NCBI RefSeq assembly: GCF_028561275.1
Contig: NZ_JAQQTF010000002.1
Span: 1,021,720-1,085,719, forward strand
Direction: 5' to 3'
DNA from: Aureisphaera galaxeae
GTDB lineage: Bacteria; Bacteroidota; Bacteroidia; Flavobacteriales; Flavobacteriaceae
Length of the DNA stretch: 64,000 nt
Notes under the pieces: model-generated
Told to the model about the DNA's origin: nothing
The model's database searches: none
The model's input: the letters and a program-made list of their open reading frames with translations, nothing else
In this document: positions 26,301 to 35,100 of the stretch, piece by piece
Numbering within the stretch: the stretch's first letter is position 1
Layout of the letters: each line of letters opens with the position of its first letter
Position numbers and translations under genes: made by a program

Positions 26301-26585
26301 TTACATGTGCTTTACCTCATCGGGGAGATCGTAAAAAGTAGGATGACGATATACCTTATCCTGAGCAGGTTCGAACATTTCGCCATTGTTTTCGGGGTTT
26401 GAAGCCGTAATGTGTTTACTTTCTACCACCCAAATACTCACTCCTTCATTACGACGGGTATATACGTCGCGGGCATTTTCCAGTGCCATATCGGCATCGG
26501 CTGCATGCAAACTTCCAAAATGACGGTGCTCCAGTCCATTTTTACTACGGACAAACACTTCCCATAAGGGCCAATTTTTCTTCAT
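26301..26585 (-). CDS. paaB: 1,2-phenylacetyl-CoA epoxidase subunit PaaB
   Basis: The protein has 94 residues from the ATG at 26585; a TTG nine bases earlier is in frame, but family members begin at KKNWPLWEVFVRS. Signatures are GLEHRHFGSLHAADADMALENARDVYTRR. PaaB bridges the PaaAC core in the multicomponent epoxidase. It starts 9 bp after paaA. Confidence 0.95.
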   Translation of the reverse strand: MKKNWPLWEVFVRSKNGLEHRHFGSLHAADADMALENARDVYTRRNEGVSIWVVESKHITASNPENNGEMFEPAQDKVYRHPTFYDLPDEVKHM

Positions 26586-26594
26586 ATCGCTCAA

Positions 26595-27551
26595 TTAACT
26601 TGCTTTAGATACTTTTTTCTTTTCTTGCTTTTCGGCATAGGCCATAGCGGCATCACGCACCCAAGTTCCTCTTTCCCATGCGCCCACACGAGCATTCATA
26701 CGCTCTTTGTTACAGGGACCATGCCCTTTTACCACTTGCCAGAATTCGTCCCAATCGATTTCACCAAAATCGTAAGATCCTCTTTCCTCGTTCCACTTTA
26801 AATCGGGATCGGGAACGGTTATTCCTAAAATATCGGCTTGGGGTACGGTCTGATCTATGAATTGTTGGCGCAACTCATCATTGGTCTTACGCTTCAATTT
26901 CCATTTCATGGATTGTTCGGTATGCACAGATTCTGCATCTGTGGGCCCCAACATCATCAAACTAGGCCACCACCAACGGTTCAATGCATCCTGAGCCATT
27001 GCCTTTTGCTCTTCGGTTCCATTGCAAAGGGTAAGCATAATTTCATACCCCTGACGCTGATGGAAACTCTCTTCCTTGCAAACACGAACCATGGCACGGG
27101 CATAGGGTCCAAAAGAAGTGTTGCACAATGGCACCTGATTAATAATGGCCGCTCCGTCTACCAACCAACCAATGGCACCTATATCGGCCCAAGTCACGGT
27201 AGGGTAGTTAAAAATGGAAGAATACTTTGCCTTACCGCTGTGTAACTGATCATACAGTTCGTCACGGGAAACACCCAAGGTTTCGCAGGCAGAATACAAA
27301 TACAATCCGTGCCCCGCTTCGTCTTGAACTTTGGCCAATAAAGCAGCCTTTCTTCGCAAGGACGGAGCTCTGGTGATCCAATTTCCTTCCGGGAGCATTC
27401 CTATTATTTCGGAATGGGCATGTTGGGAAATTTGTCGGATATGTGTCTTGCGATACTTCTCCGGCATCCAATCTTTAGGTTCAATCTTCTCATCGCGTGC
27501 AATGCGCGCTTCAAAAATCGCTTCTAGGTTTTTTACTTCTTTTTCACTCAT
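26595..27551 (-). CDS. paaA: 1,2-phenylacetyl-CoA epoxidase catalytic subunit PaaA
   Basis: The protein has 318 residues, a di-iron ferritin-like oxygenase. Iron-ligand motifs are [13 protein letters not shown] near 90 and [17 protein letters not shown] near 165, each an E/DxxxH-type pair. It epoxidises the aromatic ring of phenylacetyl-CoA using O2 and electrons from PaaE. Length and motifs match proteobacterial PaaA. It lies 28 bp after paaE and just before paaB. Confidence 0.97.
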   Translation of the reverse strand: MSEKEVKNLEAIFEARIARDEKIEPKDWMPEKYRKTHIRQISQHAHSEIIGMLPEGNWITRAPSLRRKAALLAKVQDEAGHGLYLYSACETLGVSRDELYDQLHSGKAKYSSIFNYPTVTWADIGAIGWLVDGAAIINQVPLCNTSFGPYARAMVRVCKEESFHQRQGYEIMLTLCNGTEEQKAMAQDALNRWWWPSLMMLGPTDAESVHTEQSMKWKLKRKTNDELRQQFIDQTVPQADILGITVPDPDLKWNEERGSYDFGEIDWDEFWQVVKGHGPCNKERMNARVGAWERGTWVRDAAMAYAEKQEKKKVSKAS

Positions 27552-27579
27552 ATCTTATGCTTTAAGCTTTTCCAAGCTG

Positions 27580-28653
27580 TTACACATCAAAATCTACTTT
27601 CACCGATTCGGAAGTGGGCACTGCTTGGCAGCTCAGTACAAAATTTTGAGCCACCTCATGTTCTTCCAAGGCATAATTTATTTTCATTTCAACATCACCG
27701 TCCAGTATCTGGCACTTGCAGGTGCTACATACCCCTCCTTTACATGCAAAGGGAAGATCGGCACCAGCACCCAAGGCGGCGTCCAAAATGTTGTCATAGT
27801 CATCGGTCATGGTGAAGTGGAATTCCTTTCCTCCATCGATAATGGTTACTTCCACTCCTTCCACGCTTTGTTGAGCCAAACGTTCGGCCCGTTTCTTGTC
27901 TTCTTCCGAAAGCCCTGTTACAAACAGTTCGAAATGCACCAGTTCTTTAGGCAATCCTGCCTTCACTAAATAATCACCTACGTAATTCACCATTTCTTCA
28001 GGTCCACATAAAAACACTTCACTGGTATCCGGAATGTCTATAAACGTTCCCACCAACACTTCCATTTTCGCATCGTCGAAGCGGCCATTGAAAAGCTCGA
28101 TATCACGTCGTTCCTTGGTCAGGAAATAATAGATTTCCAGCCTTCCAAAGTACTGATTACGAAGCTGTTCCAATTCTTCCTTAAAGATAATGGATTTTGT
28201 GGTTCTATTTACATAAAACAGCTTGCAGGTGGACTGTGGTTCTTGGGCCAAATGAGCCTTAATCATGGAGAGTACAGGGGTAATTCCACTACCTGCTGCG
28301 AAAAACAGGTAATTCTTGGCAACATCGGTTTGGCAGTCCACACCAAAAGTACCACTAGGAGCCATCACTTCTAAGGTATCTCCTGTCTTTAGCTCTTCAT
28401 TTACGTAAGTCGAAAATTTCCCACCCGGAATCTGCTTTACAGCCACTCGCCAAGCCCCTTCCAAAGGGCTGGAACATAAACTGTAGGATCGGCGGGTATC
28501 TTCGCCAGCGATCTCGGCTTTTAAGGTGAGGTGCTGTCCTTGGCGGAAAGCGAATTCGGAAGTTAATGACTCTGGGATATCGAAGGTGATGACGCTGCAA
28601 TCGGTGGTTTCCTTATAGATATCTTTGATCGGTATTTTATGGAATGTTGCCAC
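27580..28653 (-). CDS. paaE: 1,2-phenylacetyl-CoA epoxidase reductase PaaE
   Basis: The protein has 357 residues. An FAD domain carries RRSYSLCSSP near 54, the NAD(P) domain has FAAGSGITPVLSM near 115, and a C-terminal plant-type 2Fe-2S ferredoxin domain has CKGGVCSTCKCQ near 305 plus a final cysteine in VLSCQAVP. It passes electrons from NADPH to the PaaA di-iron centre. The start is a GTG at 28653; no ATG exists before the FAD domain. It is the first gene behind the operator/promoter at 28676-28707. Confidence 0.95.
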   Translation of the reverse strand: MATFHKIPIKDIYKETTDCSVITFDIPESLTSEFAFRQGQHLTLKAEIAGEDTRRSYSLCSSPLEGAWRVAVKQIPGGKFSTYVNEELKTGDTLEVMAPSGTFGVDCQTDVAKNYLFFAAGSGITPVLSMIKAHLAQEPQSTCKLFYVNRTTKSIIFKEELEQLRNQYFGRLEIYYFLTKERRDIELFNGRFDDAKMEVLVGTFIDIPDTSEVFLCGPEEMVNYVGDYLVKAGLPKELVHFELFVTGLSEEDKKRAERLAQQSVEGVEVTIIDGGKEFHFTMTDDYDNILDAALGAGADLPFACKGGVCSTCKCQILDGDVEMKINYALEEHEVAQNFVLSCQAVPTSESVKVDFDV

Positions 28654-28675
28654 TATATTTTCTGATTGAGGAACA

Positions 28676-28707
28676 CAAAACTAACAATTGTTAGTTAGAT
28701 ATGCAAA
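28676..28707 (-). promoter_or_regulatory. Promoter of the paa operon
   Basis: Reading leftward, TTTG (28707-28704) is followed after 20 bases by TAGTTTTG (28683-28676), a full match to the Bacteroidota -33/-7 consensus TTTG-N20-TAnnTTTG. It stands 23 bp before the GTG of paaE. Confidence 0.75.
28680..28695. promoter_or_regulatory. Probable PaaR operator
   Basis: ACTAACAATTGTTAGT is a perfect 16-bp palindrome of the kind bound by TetR-family dimers. Its left end overlaps the -7 box of the paaE promoter, so binding would block RNA polymerase. It lies directly downstream of the paaR gene. Confidence 0.75.
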
Positions 28708-28724
28708 TGGCGATTCTCCAGACC

Positions 28725-29294
28725 TTACGTAATGCCGTGTAGCAGTACTTCGGCCATGTCCTTTTTCAGGACATTTACATCCAATTTGCCTCTTTTCTGA
28801 TACCACAAATACAAGGTTCGAAGGGTAGAAAGAATAGAAAACAAAATGACTTCGGGATGCCGCGGCTGTATTTGCCCCAATTCCACACCTTTTCTAATGA
28901 TATTTCTGAAGTTCTCTTCGTAATCTTCTCGCATTTGTACAAAATCGATCAAGTCCTGTCCCTGTAGGTGCATCCAATCGTTATTGAGTGCCGCCAGGGC
29001 TTCGGAATGGTTCACAGTAATATCAATATGCAATTCGATAAGAGCCTTTACCTTTTCCAAGGGCGAGGAATTGGCTTCTTGTACTCCATTCATGCCCTTG
29101 GTGAAGTCCCTTGCCAATTTTAGAATAAGGGATGAAAGGATTTCTTGTTTACTACTTATATGATTGTACAGACTGGCTGCTTTTATGCCCATTTCCTGGG
29201 CAATATCCCTTACAGAAACCGCTGTAAACCCTTTTTCTTCAAAGAGCCTAGAGGCTACCGAAATGATCTCTTCCTTACGTGTAGTTCCTTTCAT
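28725..29294 (-). CDS. paaR: TetR/AcrR-family regulator, probable PaaR
   Basis: The protein has 189 residues from the ATG at 29294; a TTG three codons earlier is in frame. The N-terminal helix-turn-helix is TAVSVRDIAQEMGIKAASLYNH (about 21-42); the C-terminal ligand domain is helical and of TetR_C type. In bacteria with TetR-type PaaR, phenylacetyl-CoA releases the repressor. The perfect palindrome between this gene and paaE, and its place at the head of the cluster, make it the likely repressor of the operon. A TATTTTTG box (29315-29308, minus strand) is just upstream, giving a very short leader. Confidence 0.88.
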   Translation of the reverse strand: MKGTTRKEEIISVASRLFEEKGFTAVSVRDIAQEMGIKAASLYNHISSKQEILSSLILKLARDFTKGMNGVQEANSSPLEKVKALIELHIDITVNHSEALAALNNDWMHLQGQDLIDFVQMREDYEENFRNIIRKGVELGQIQPRHPEVILFSILSTLRTLYLWYQKRGKLDVNVLKKDMAEVLLHGIT

Positions 29295-29329
29295 CGCGTG
29301 CAAGTTACAAAAATAAGGACGTACATATT

Positions 29330-29360
29330 TTGGATAGAATGACGGACTGCTTTACTTTTG
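29330..29360 (+). promoter_or_regulatory. Promoter of the aromatic amino acid hydroxylase gene
   Basis: TTG (29330-29332), 20 bases, then TACTTTTG (29353-29360) match the flavobacterial consensus. The ATG is only 7 bases beyond the box, so the transcript is predicted to be leaderless or nearly so. Confidence 0.7.
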
Positions 29361-29367
29361 ATTGTCT

Positions 29368-31113
29368 ATGGAACAGAAGATTGAAAGCAACGAATTGATC
29401 GACCGGTTACCACCGCACCTTAAGCAGTATATCAAACCGCAAAACTATGAGCAGTACACGCCCATTAATCAAGCGGTTTGGCGTTATGTAATGCGCAAAA
29501 ATGTAGATTACCTCAGCAAAGTGGCGCACGAAAGCTATGTAGAAGGTTTGCAAAAAACGGGAATCTCCATCGATTCCATTCCGTCCATGTATGGGATGAA
29601 CCGAATTCTAAAAGAAATCGGTTGGGCTGCCGTAGCCGTAGATGGTTTTATACCACCCAATGCTTTCATGGAGTTCCAAGCCTATAAAGTGCTTGTCATC
29701 GCTAGCGATATTCGTCAGTTGGAGAATATTGAGTACACACCAGCACCCGACATTATTCATGAAGGTGCAGGACACGCACCCATCATCGCCAGTCCAGATT
29801 ATGCGGAATATTTACGTCGTTTTGGAGAAATTGGTGCCAAGGCCATTACCAGTGCCCATGATACTGAAATGTATGAGGCCGTGCGGGAGCTTTCCATTCT
29901 GAAAGAAGCCGAAGGAACTCCGCAGGATCAAATCGATGCGGCAGAGCAAAAGGTAGAAGTACTTCAAAACAAAGAAGTAGAACGTTCTGAAATTTCGTTG
30001 ATCCGTAACCTTCATTGGTGGACGGTAGAATATGGCATGGTAGGAACGGTTGAAGATCCCAAGATTTACGGAGCTGGATTATTATCTTCTATAGGCGAAA
30101 GTGAATGGTGCATGAAGGAAGAGGTGAAAAAGATGCCTTATTCCATAGATGCTGCCTACCAAGATTTTGATATTACGAAACCCCAACCTCAACTATACGT
30201 AACTCCAGACTTTGCTTACCTACAAGAAGTACTGGAAGAATTCGCCAACACCATGGCGGTTCGTAAAGGAGGGTGGCGTGGCCTTAAAAAGTTGATCGGC
30301 TCTAAACAGTTAGGTACTATCGAAATAAGCACGGGGCTTCAAATTTCTGGAGTGTTCACGCGAATGATTCAGAATGAAGACAATGAAGTGGTGTATTTTG
30401 AAACCGAAGGCCCCACAGCACTAGCCTACAGAGAAAAAGAAGTTATAGGTCATGGCGTAAGCAGACATACTAACGGATTCCGTTCTCCTTTGGGAAAACT
30501 GAAAGGCATTAACCTTGCCATTGAAAATATGGGACCAAGGGACTTACAGGCGTATAATTTTTATGATGGCAAGCCCATTGCGTTCGAATTTGAAAGCGGT
30601 ATCACCGTAGAAGGTATGAATGTAACGGGAATGCGTAACCTTGGTGGGGAACTGATGCTGATTCAATTTACCGATTGTACAGTTAAATACAAAGGTGAAG
30701 TCCTCTTTGCTCCCGAAGATGGTGATTTCGATATGGCTGTAGGAATGGACATCGTATCTGCCTTTGCGGGTGCAGCGGATTATTTAAGTTTCGATTTGGC
30801 CACGCATCAAATAAGTGAAACAGAAACGGTGCGGGTCGCACAATCGGAAGAAGAACAAAAGCTCAATGCGCTTTATGGAAAAGTTAGGGACATTCGGGAA
30901 GCAGACACACTTGACACAGAATCGCTATTAGCAATTTCTGAAGCACTAAAGAAAGATCATCCCTCAGATTGGCTATTGCCCCTCGAACTATTTGAACTTA
31001 CCTCTAATTCCTCCATTCTTCAACATTTAGAGGCATTGAAAACCATTCGGCCTGAAATTGCTCATTTAATTGACGGCGGATTGGAATTATTAAAAAAAGA
31101 AACTATTCAGTAA
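29368..31113 (+). CDS. Aromatic amino acid hydroxylase (phenylalanine 4-monooxygenase type), long form
   Basis: The protein has 581 residues from the ATG at 29368 (a TTG at 29362 is also in frame). The catalytic domain shows PDIIHEGAGHAP with iron ligands His131 and His136, and Glu221 in WWTVEYG. Between them is a ~45-residue helical insert, longer than in classic enzymes. It converts Phe to Tyr using tetrahydropterin and O2. There is no N-terminal ACT domain, but a ~250-residue C-terminal extension absent from the ~260-aa proteobacterial PhhA; its function is unknown. It is divergent from paaR with ~73 bp between starts, so both Phe routes may be controlled from here. Tyr or Trp specificity cannot be excluded. 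Confidence 0.9.
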   Translation: MEQKIESNELIDRLPPHLKQYIKPQNYEQYTPINQAVWRYVMRKNVDYLSKVAHESYVEGLQKTGISIDSIPSMYGMNRILKEIGWAAVAVDGFIPPNAFMEFQAYKVLVIASDIRQLENIEYTPAPDIIHEGAGHAPIIASPDYAEYLRRFGEIGAKAITSAHDTEMYEAVRELSILKEAEGTPQDQIDAAEQKVEVLQNKEVERSEISLIRNLHWWTVEYGMVGTVEDPKIYGAGLLSSIGESEWCMKEEVKKMPYSIDAAYQDFDITKPQPQLYVTPDFAYLQEVLEEFANTMAVRKGGWRGLKKLIGSKQLGTIEISTGLQISGVFTRMIQNEDNEVVYFETEGPTALAYREKEVIGHGVSRHTNGFRSPLGKLKGINLAIENMGPRDLQAYNFYDGKPIAFEFESGITVEGMNVTGMRNLGGELMLIQFTDCTVKYKGEVLFAPEDGDFDMAVGMDIVSAFAGAADYLSFDLATHQISETETVRVAQSEEEQKLNALYGKVRDIREADTLDTESLLAISEALKKDHPSDWLLPLELFELTSNSSILQHLEALKTIRPEIAHLIDGGLELLKKETIQ

Positions 31114-31120
31114 AAACGCT

Positions 31121-31429
31121 ATGGGACTATTCGGTTTATTCGGAAATAAGAAAAAGAAAATCGCCGACTTTCAAAATCGTGGCGCCATCATTTTAGATGT
31201 GCGAACCAAAGGAGAATACAACAACGGAGCCATTCCTGGCTCTAAGCATATTCCATTGCAACAGGTGTCCGTGCGAATCGCAGACATAAAAAAGTGGAAT
31301 AAGCCTGTAATTACTTGCTGTGCCAGTGGTGTACGCAGTGGTAGTGCAGCTTCCATTCTACGAGCCAACGGTATAGAAGCCATTAATGGCGGTGGATGGG
31401 CCTCTCTTTACAAAAAATTAGAGCATTAG
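31121..31429 (+). CDS. Rhodanese-like domain protein
   Basis: The protein has 102 residues and is a single rhodanese domain. Signatures are ILDVRTKGEYNNGAIPGSKHIP and the active-site loop CCASGVRSGSAA, whose Cys accepts a sulfur atom. A short N-terminal GLFGLFGNKKKK precedes the domain. It starts 7 bp after the hydroxylase gene, so it is probably cotranscribed, and its 3' end overlaps the convergent DUF4230 gene by 12 bp. Substrate unknown. Confidence 0.92.
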   Translation: MGLFGLFGNKKKKIADFQNRGAIILDVRTKGEYNNGAIPGSKHIPLQQVSVRIADIKKWNKPVITCCASGVRSGSAASILRANGIEAINGGGWASLYKKLEH

Positions 31430-32029
31430 GTCGTTTAAGGACTCTTGAGACTCCAGCACCTCTCCCTTGTACTCCAAAGTCCATCCCATAGAATTGGTGA
31501 GGATATAGATTTTCTGTAATTCGGAGATCAGTCTGTTTTGCGCATTGGAGGTTAAATTGGAAGCCTCAATCTTCTTACGTAAAGAATCATCCACCCTCGA
31601 AGCAATAACATTAAGGTCTTCGGCAGTGAATTTATTGAAATACCCTTCCTCCATATCATAGTACTCAATTTTCGGGTATACCTTCAATTCCGGCTCAGGG
31701 ATGTGGGTGATAGTCACCGTTTTCATCTCTTCGGAAATTTCTGTTTGAATAAGACTTAGATCGTACGAAATGGTCGCTTCGGCATTCACAACTACCAACG
31801 CTTTTTTGGTGGAAAAGAAATCGAAATAGAGTTTTTTAGAGTCTTCGTAGCTCAATACCTCTGCATAAGAACCTTCGGTAACTACAAGCTTCCCGACATT
31901 CTTGAGTTGTTTCTGAATGATGGAGCTATGGCGAATAACGCGTTCCTTCTCATCCTTGCGGTATTCGCAATACTGAACACCAAAAACAAGTACCAATGCT
32001 ATACCAATGCCGAATAAAATCTTACGCAT
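31418..32029 (-). CDS. DUF4230 membrane-anchored protein
   Basis: The protein has 203 residues from the ATG at 32029 (MRKILFGIGIALVLVFGV); a longer start 63 bp upstream would put a charged leader before the membrane anchor and is less likely. One N-terminal transmembrane segment is followed by the DUF4230 domain (VVTEGSYAEVLSYEDSKKL; VVNAEATISYDLSLI). The family function is unknown. Its tail overlaps the rhodanese gene from the other strand. Confidence 0.85.
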   Translation of the reverse strand: MRKILFGIGIALVLVFGVQYCEYRKDEKERVIRHSSIIQKQLKNVGKLVVTEGSYAEVLSYEDSKKLYFDFFSTKKALVVVNAEATISYDLSLIQTEISEEMKTVTITHIPEPELKVYPKIEYYDMEEGYFNKFTAEDLNVIASRVDDSLRKKIEASNLTSNAQNRLISELQKIYILTNSMGWTLEYKGEVLESQESLNDLML

Positions 32030-32190
32030 CCCGAAGTTTTTCAGAAAGATACTGAAAATTTGAGACCGAGTATCAATTTGCCAATTCGACATAAAACAAC
32101 CCTCCTTCGCTACCTACTTCACCATAGTAACATGGTTACGAAGGTTGAATAGCTCCAGAGGGTTCTCTACTTACTAACCAAATATTGATC

Positions 32191-35100
32191 TTACTCTTTG
32201 ATCAGTCGCTTGGTAATCTGTCCACCACTGCCCTCGATGACCAGGGTATAACTGGCCGTGGCTAGGTTGGAGATGTCGAGCGATGTCTCTATCCCTGAAT
32301 TCCTCAGATCATAGCTCGCCACCTTCCTGCCCACAAGATCGAACACTGTCACCTCCTCAAGTGCAATGCTCTGTGGGTTGCTGATGAACACAACATCCGT
32401 CGCGGGGTTCGGGTACACAACGATAGTGGACAGGTCGACCGGAAGGTCGTCCAATCCAAGAGTGCTCTCTACCGTCAGTTCGAACTCGCAGGTGGATGCA
32501 TTACCATACTCGTCCTCTGCCGTCAGCGTGATGGTGTACACGCCATCCGGCAACAATGTGCCCGCGGCCGGGTCCTGGGAAGTGACCGTCACAGGGTCGG
32601 TACAGTTGTCGATGGCCGTGGCCTCGCCCGTAGCGAAGTAGTCCGGCACCTCATAGAACAGCATGCCCGGTCCCGGGTCCACCGTTTGGTCCGCTGGACA
32701 GGTGATCACCGGTGCAAGGGTGTCCACTACCGTTACCACTGCGGTACAGCTGGAAAGGTTCCCGCTCGCGTCGTTGGCGAATATCTGCACCGTTACCGGG
32801 GTCCCCACATCGTCACAGCTGAACTCGAAGATATCGATGGCCGTGGTAAGCACGCCACAGTTGTCCGAGATCGTCGCCACGTCCTCCGGGGTGATAACGG
32901 CCATCCCGTTCTCGTCCAGTTCCACCGTAATGTCCATACAGGCCACCACGGGGTCTATAAGGTCTTCTACCGTTACAGTTGCCGTACAAGTGGCACTGTT
33001 GCCGTTCACATCGGTCACCGTTAGGGTAACGGTGTTGTCCCCGATCATGGAGCAATCGAAGGTGTCGATGTCCACCTCGTAGGTATCGATGCCACAGGCA
33101 TCCGTGGAACCGTTGTCGATATCCGTTGCCGAGATGGTCGCCATCCCGTCGTCATCCAACTGGATGGTGATGTCCTGGCAGAGCACCTCCGGAGCGGTCA
33201 CGTCCTCAACGGTCACGATGGCCGTACAGGTAGATGTGTTCCCGCTGGTGTCGGTCACGGTAAGGGTCACGGTGTTGTCACCGACGTTGCTGCAGTCGAA
33301 GGTATCCATGTCAATGGATGTGGAGGCTACCCCGCAGTTGTCCGCGTTGACCCCTGCGACGTCGTCTGCGGTTATAGTAGCGACTCCAGTATCATCCAAT
33401 TGTATCGTAATATCCTGGCAAACGGCCACTGGATCCTCATCGTCGTTCACCGTGATGGTGAAGGAACAGACGGTCGTGTTCCCGTTCACATCGGTGGCGG
33501 TAAATTCTATAGTGTTCACGCCCGTCGGGAAGTCGCTCCCGGACGGCAGCCCGGCCGTCTGGACAACGGAAAGGATACCGCACTCATCGCTGGCGATGGC
33601 ATCGCTGAAGACTACCTGGGCGGAGCAAACCCCGGGATCGGTGCCTGTCACCACATCTGCGGGGCATGAGATCACGGGTGCCGTGTTGTCGATCACCGTC
33701 ACCACAGCGACACAGCTGCTCACGTTTCCGTTGTTGTCGGTCACGGTGAGCGTCACGTCGTTCGGCCCAACATCGGCACAGGTGAAGTCGGTGATGTCGA
33801 TGGCAAGGCCAGCAACACCACAGGCATCGTTGGAGCCCCCGTCCACATCGGCCGGGGTGATAGAAGCGTTACCGCTGGCATCCAGGAACACGTCGATATC
33901 CATGCACACCGCCTCCGGAGCCACGTTGTCCTCAACCGTTACCGTGGCGGTACAAGTACTGCTGTTTCCAGATGGGTCGGTAGCCGTCAGTGTTACCGTA
34001 TTCGCACCCACATTGCTACAATCGAAAGTGTCGATATCTAGGCTTAGCGTCACACCACAGGCGTCTGAGGAGCCGTTGTCCACATCAGCTGGGGTAATGG
34101 TAGCCATACCGTTAGCATCCAATTGTACTGTGATGTCTTGACAAACCACCGTTGGTGCAATATTGTCTTCAACAGTTACTGTACTGGTACAAGTCGCAAC
34201 GTTTCCATTTACATCGGTCACCGTCACTGTCACTGTGTTGTCCCCAACATCGGCACAGGTGAAATCTGTCTGCGACAGTACCACTGTGTCTACGCCACAA
34301 TTATCGGATGGATTTAATGGCATAAAGGCCACATAGTCATTGGTAACAGCCCAAGAGTCAAAGTTTCTTCCAGACACAATAGTGGCCTGCGTTCCATCTA
34401 TATTCTCAATTCCTTGTGTCATGCCATTGTTAGAAGTAACATCGGCACTGTGAATTTCAATAATATTGCTTCCTTCATACAATTTAATCTGGCTCGTTAC
34501 AATAGGAGTGGAATCGCAACATGCAGGAACATCGGTGAAATCGATGATCAAGATTCTATCAGGAGCGGTTCCTATAGTTTCATAGCTCACCGAACCTGCC
34601 CCCGGAGGGAAAAGATCATCCCATGCCAACGCAATAAGATTGTTTGGAGTACTTGTATTGGGTAATTGTTGTCCTTCGCAACATCCACTATCTGTACTAC
34701 TATTAAACGTTACAAACCCATTGGAAGAAATATAGAAATCGGTATAGGTGTTTCCATAGAAATCAAAGCTAAATCCGATAGGCAATGCCCCAGATACTTG
34801 ATCATCACTCAATGTAACTAAAGTTCCTGTTGCGGAAATGTCCGTAGGGTTGAATGTACCGGACATGTCTACCGCATAATCGGTGGTAAGCGCAGTTCCC
34901 AAAACATCATCTGCGGTAATACTTGCCATCCCATTAGCATCTAATTGAATGGTAGTGTCTTCACAAACAACTTCTGGAGCTTCTGTATCGTTCACTGTAA
35001 CATTCAAAGCACATGTAGTCGTGTTTCCACTACCATCTTCGACCGTATAGGTAACCAAAGTGGTTCCCACGGGGTAGAAATCGGAAGCACTCTGGCCTCC

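Noticed and set aside
11540-29294. Phenylacetate-CoA ligase (paaK) within the cluster
   Set aside because: Every open frame in the region is accounted for by another family; none carries the AMP-forming ligase motifs.
33089-34141. A 350-codon open frame on the plus strand opposite the 2721-aa gene
   Set aside because: It is a by-product of the repetitive, GC-richer codons of the adhesin gene. Similar shorter frames occur opposite every HYR module, and the translation is low-complexity Ser/Thr/Val.
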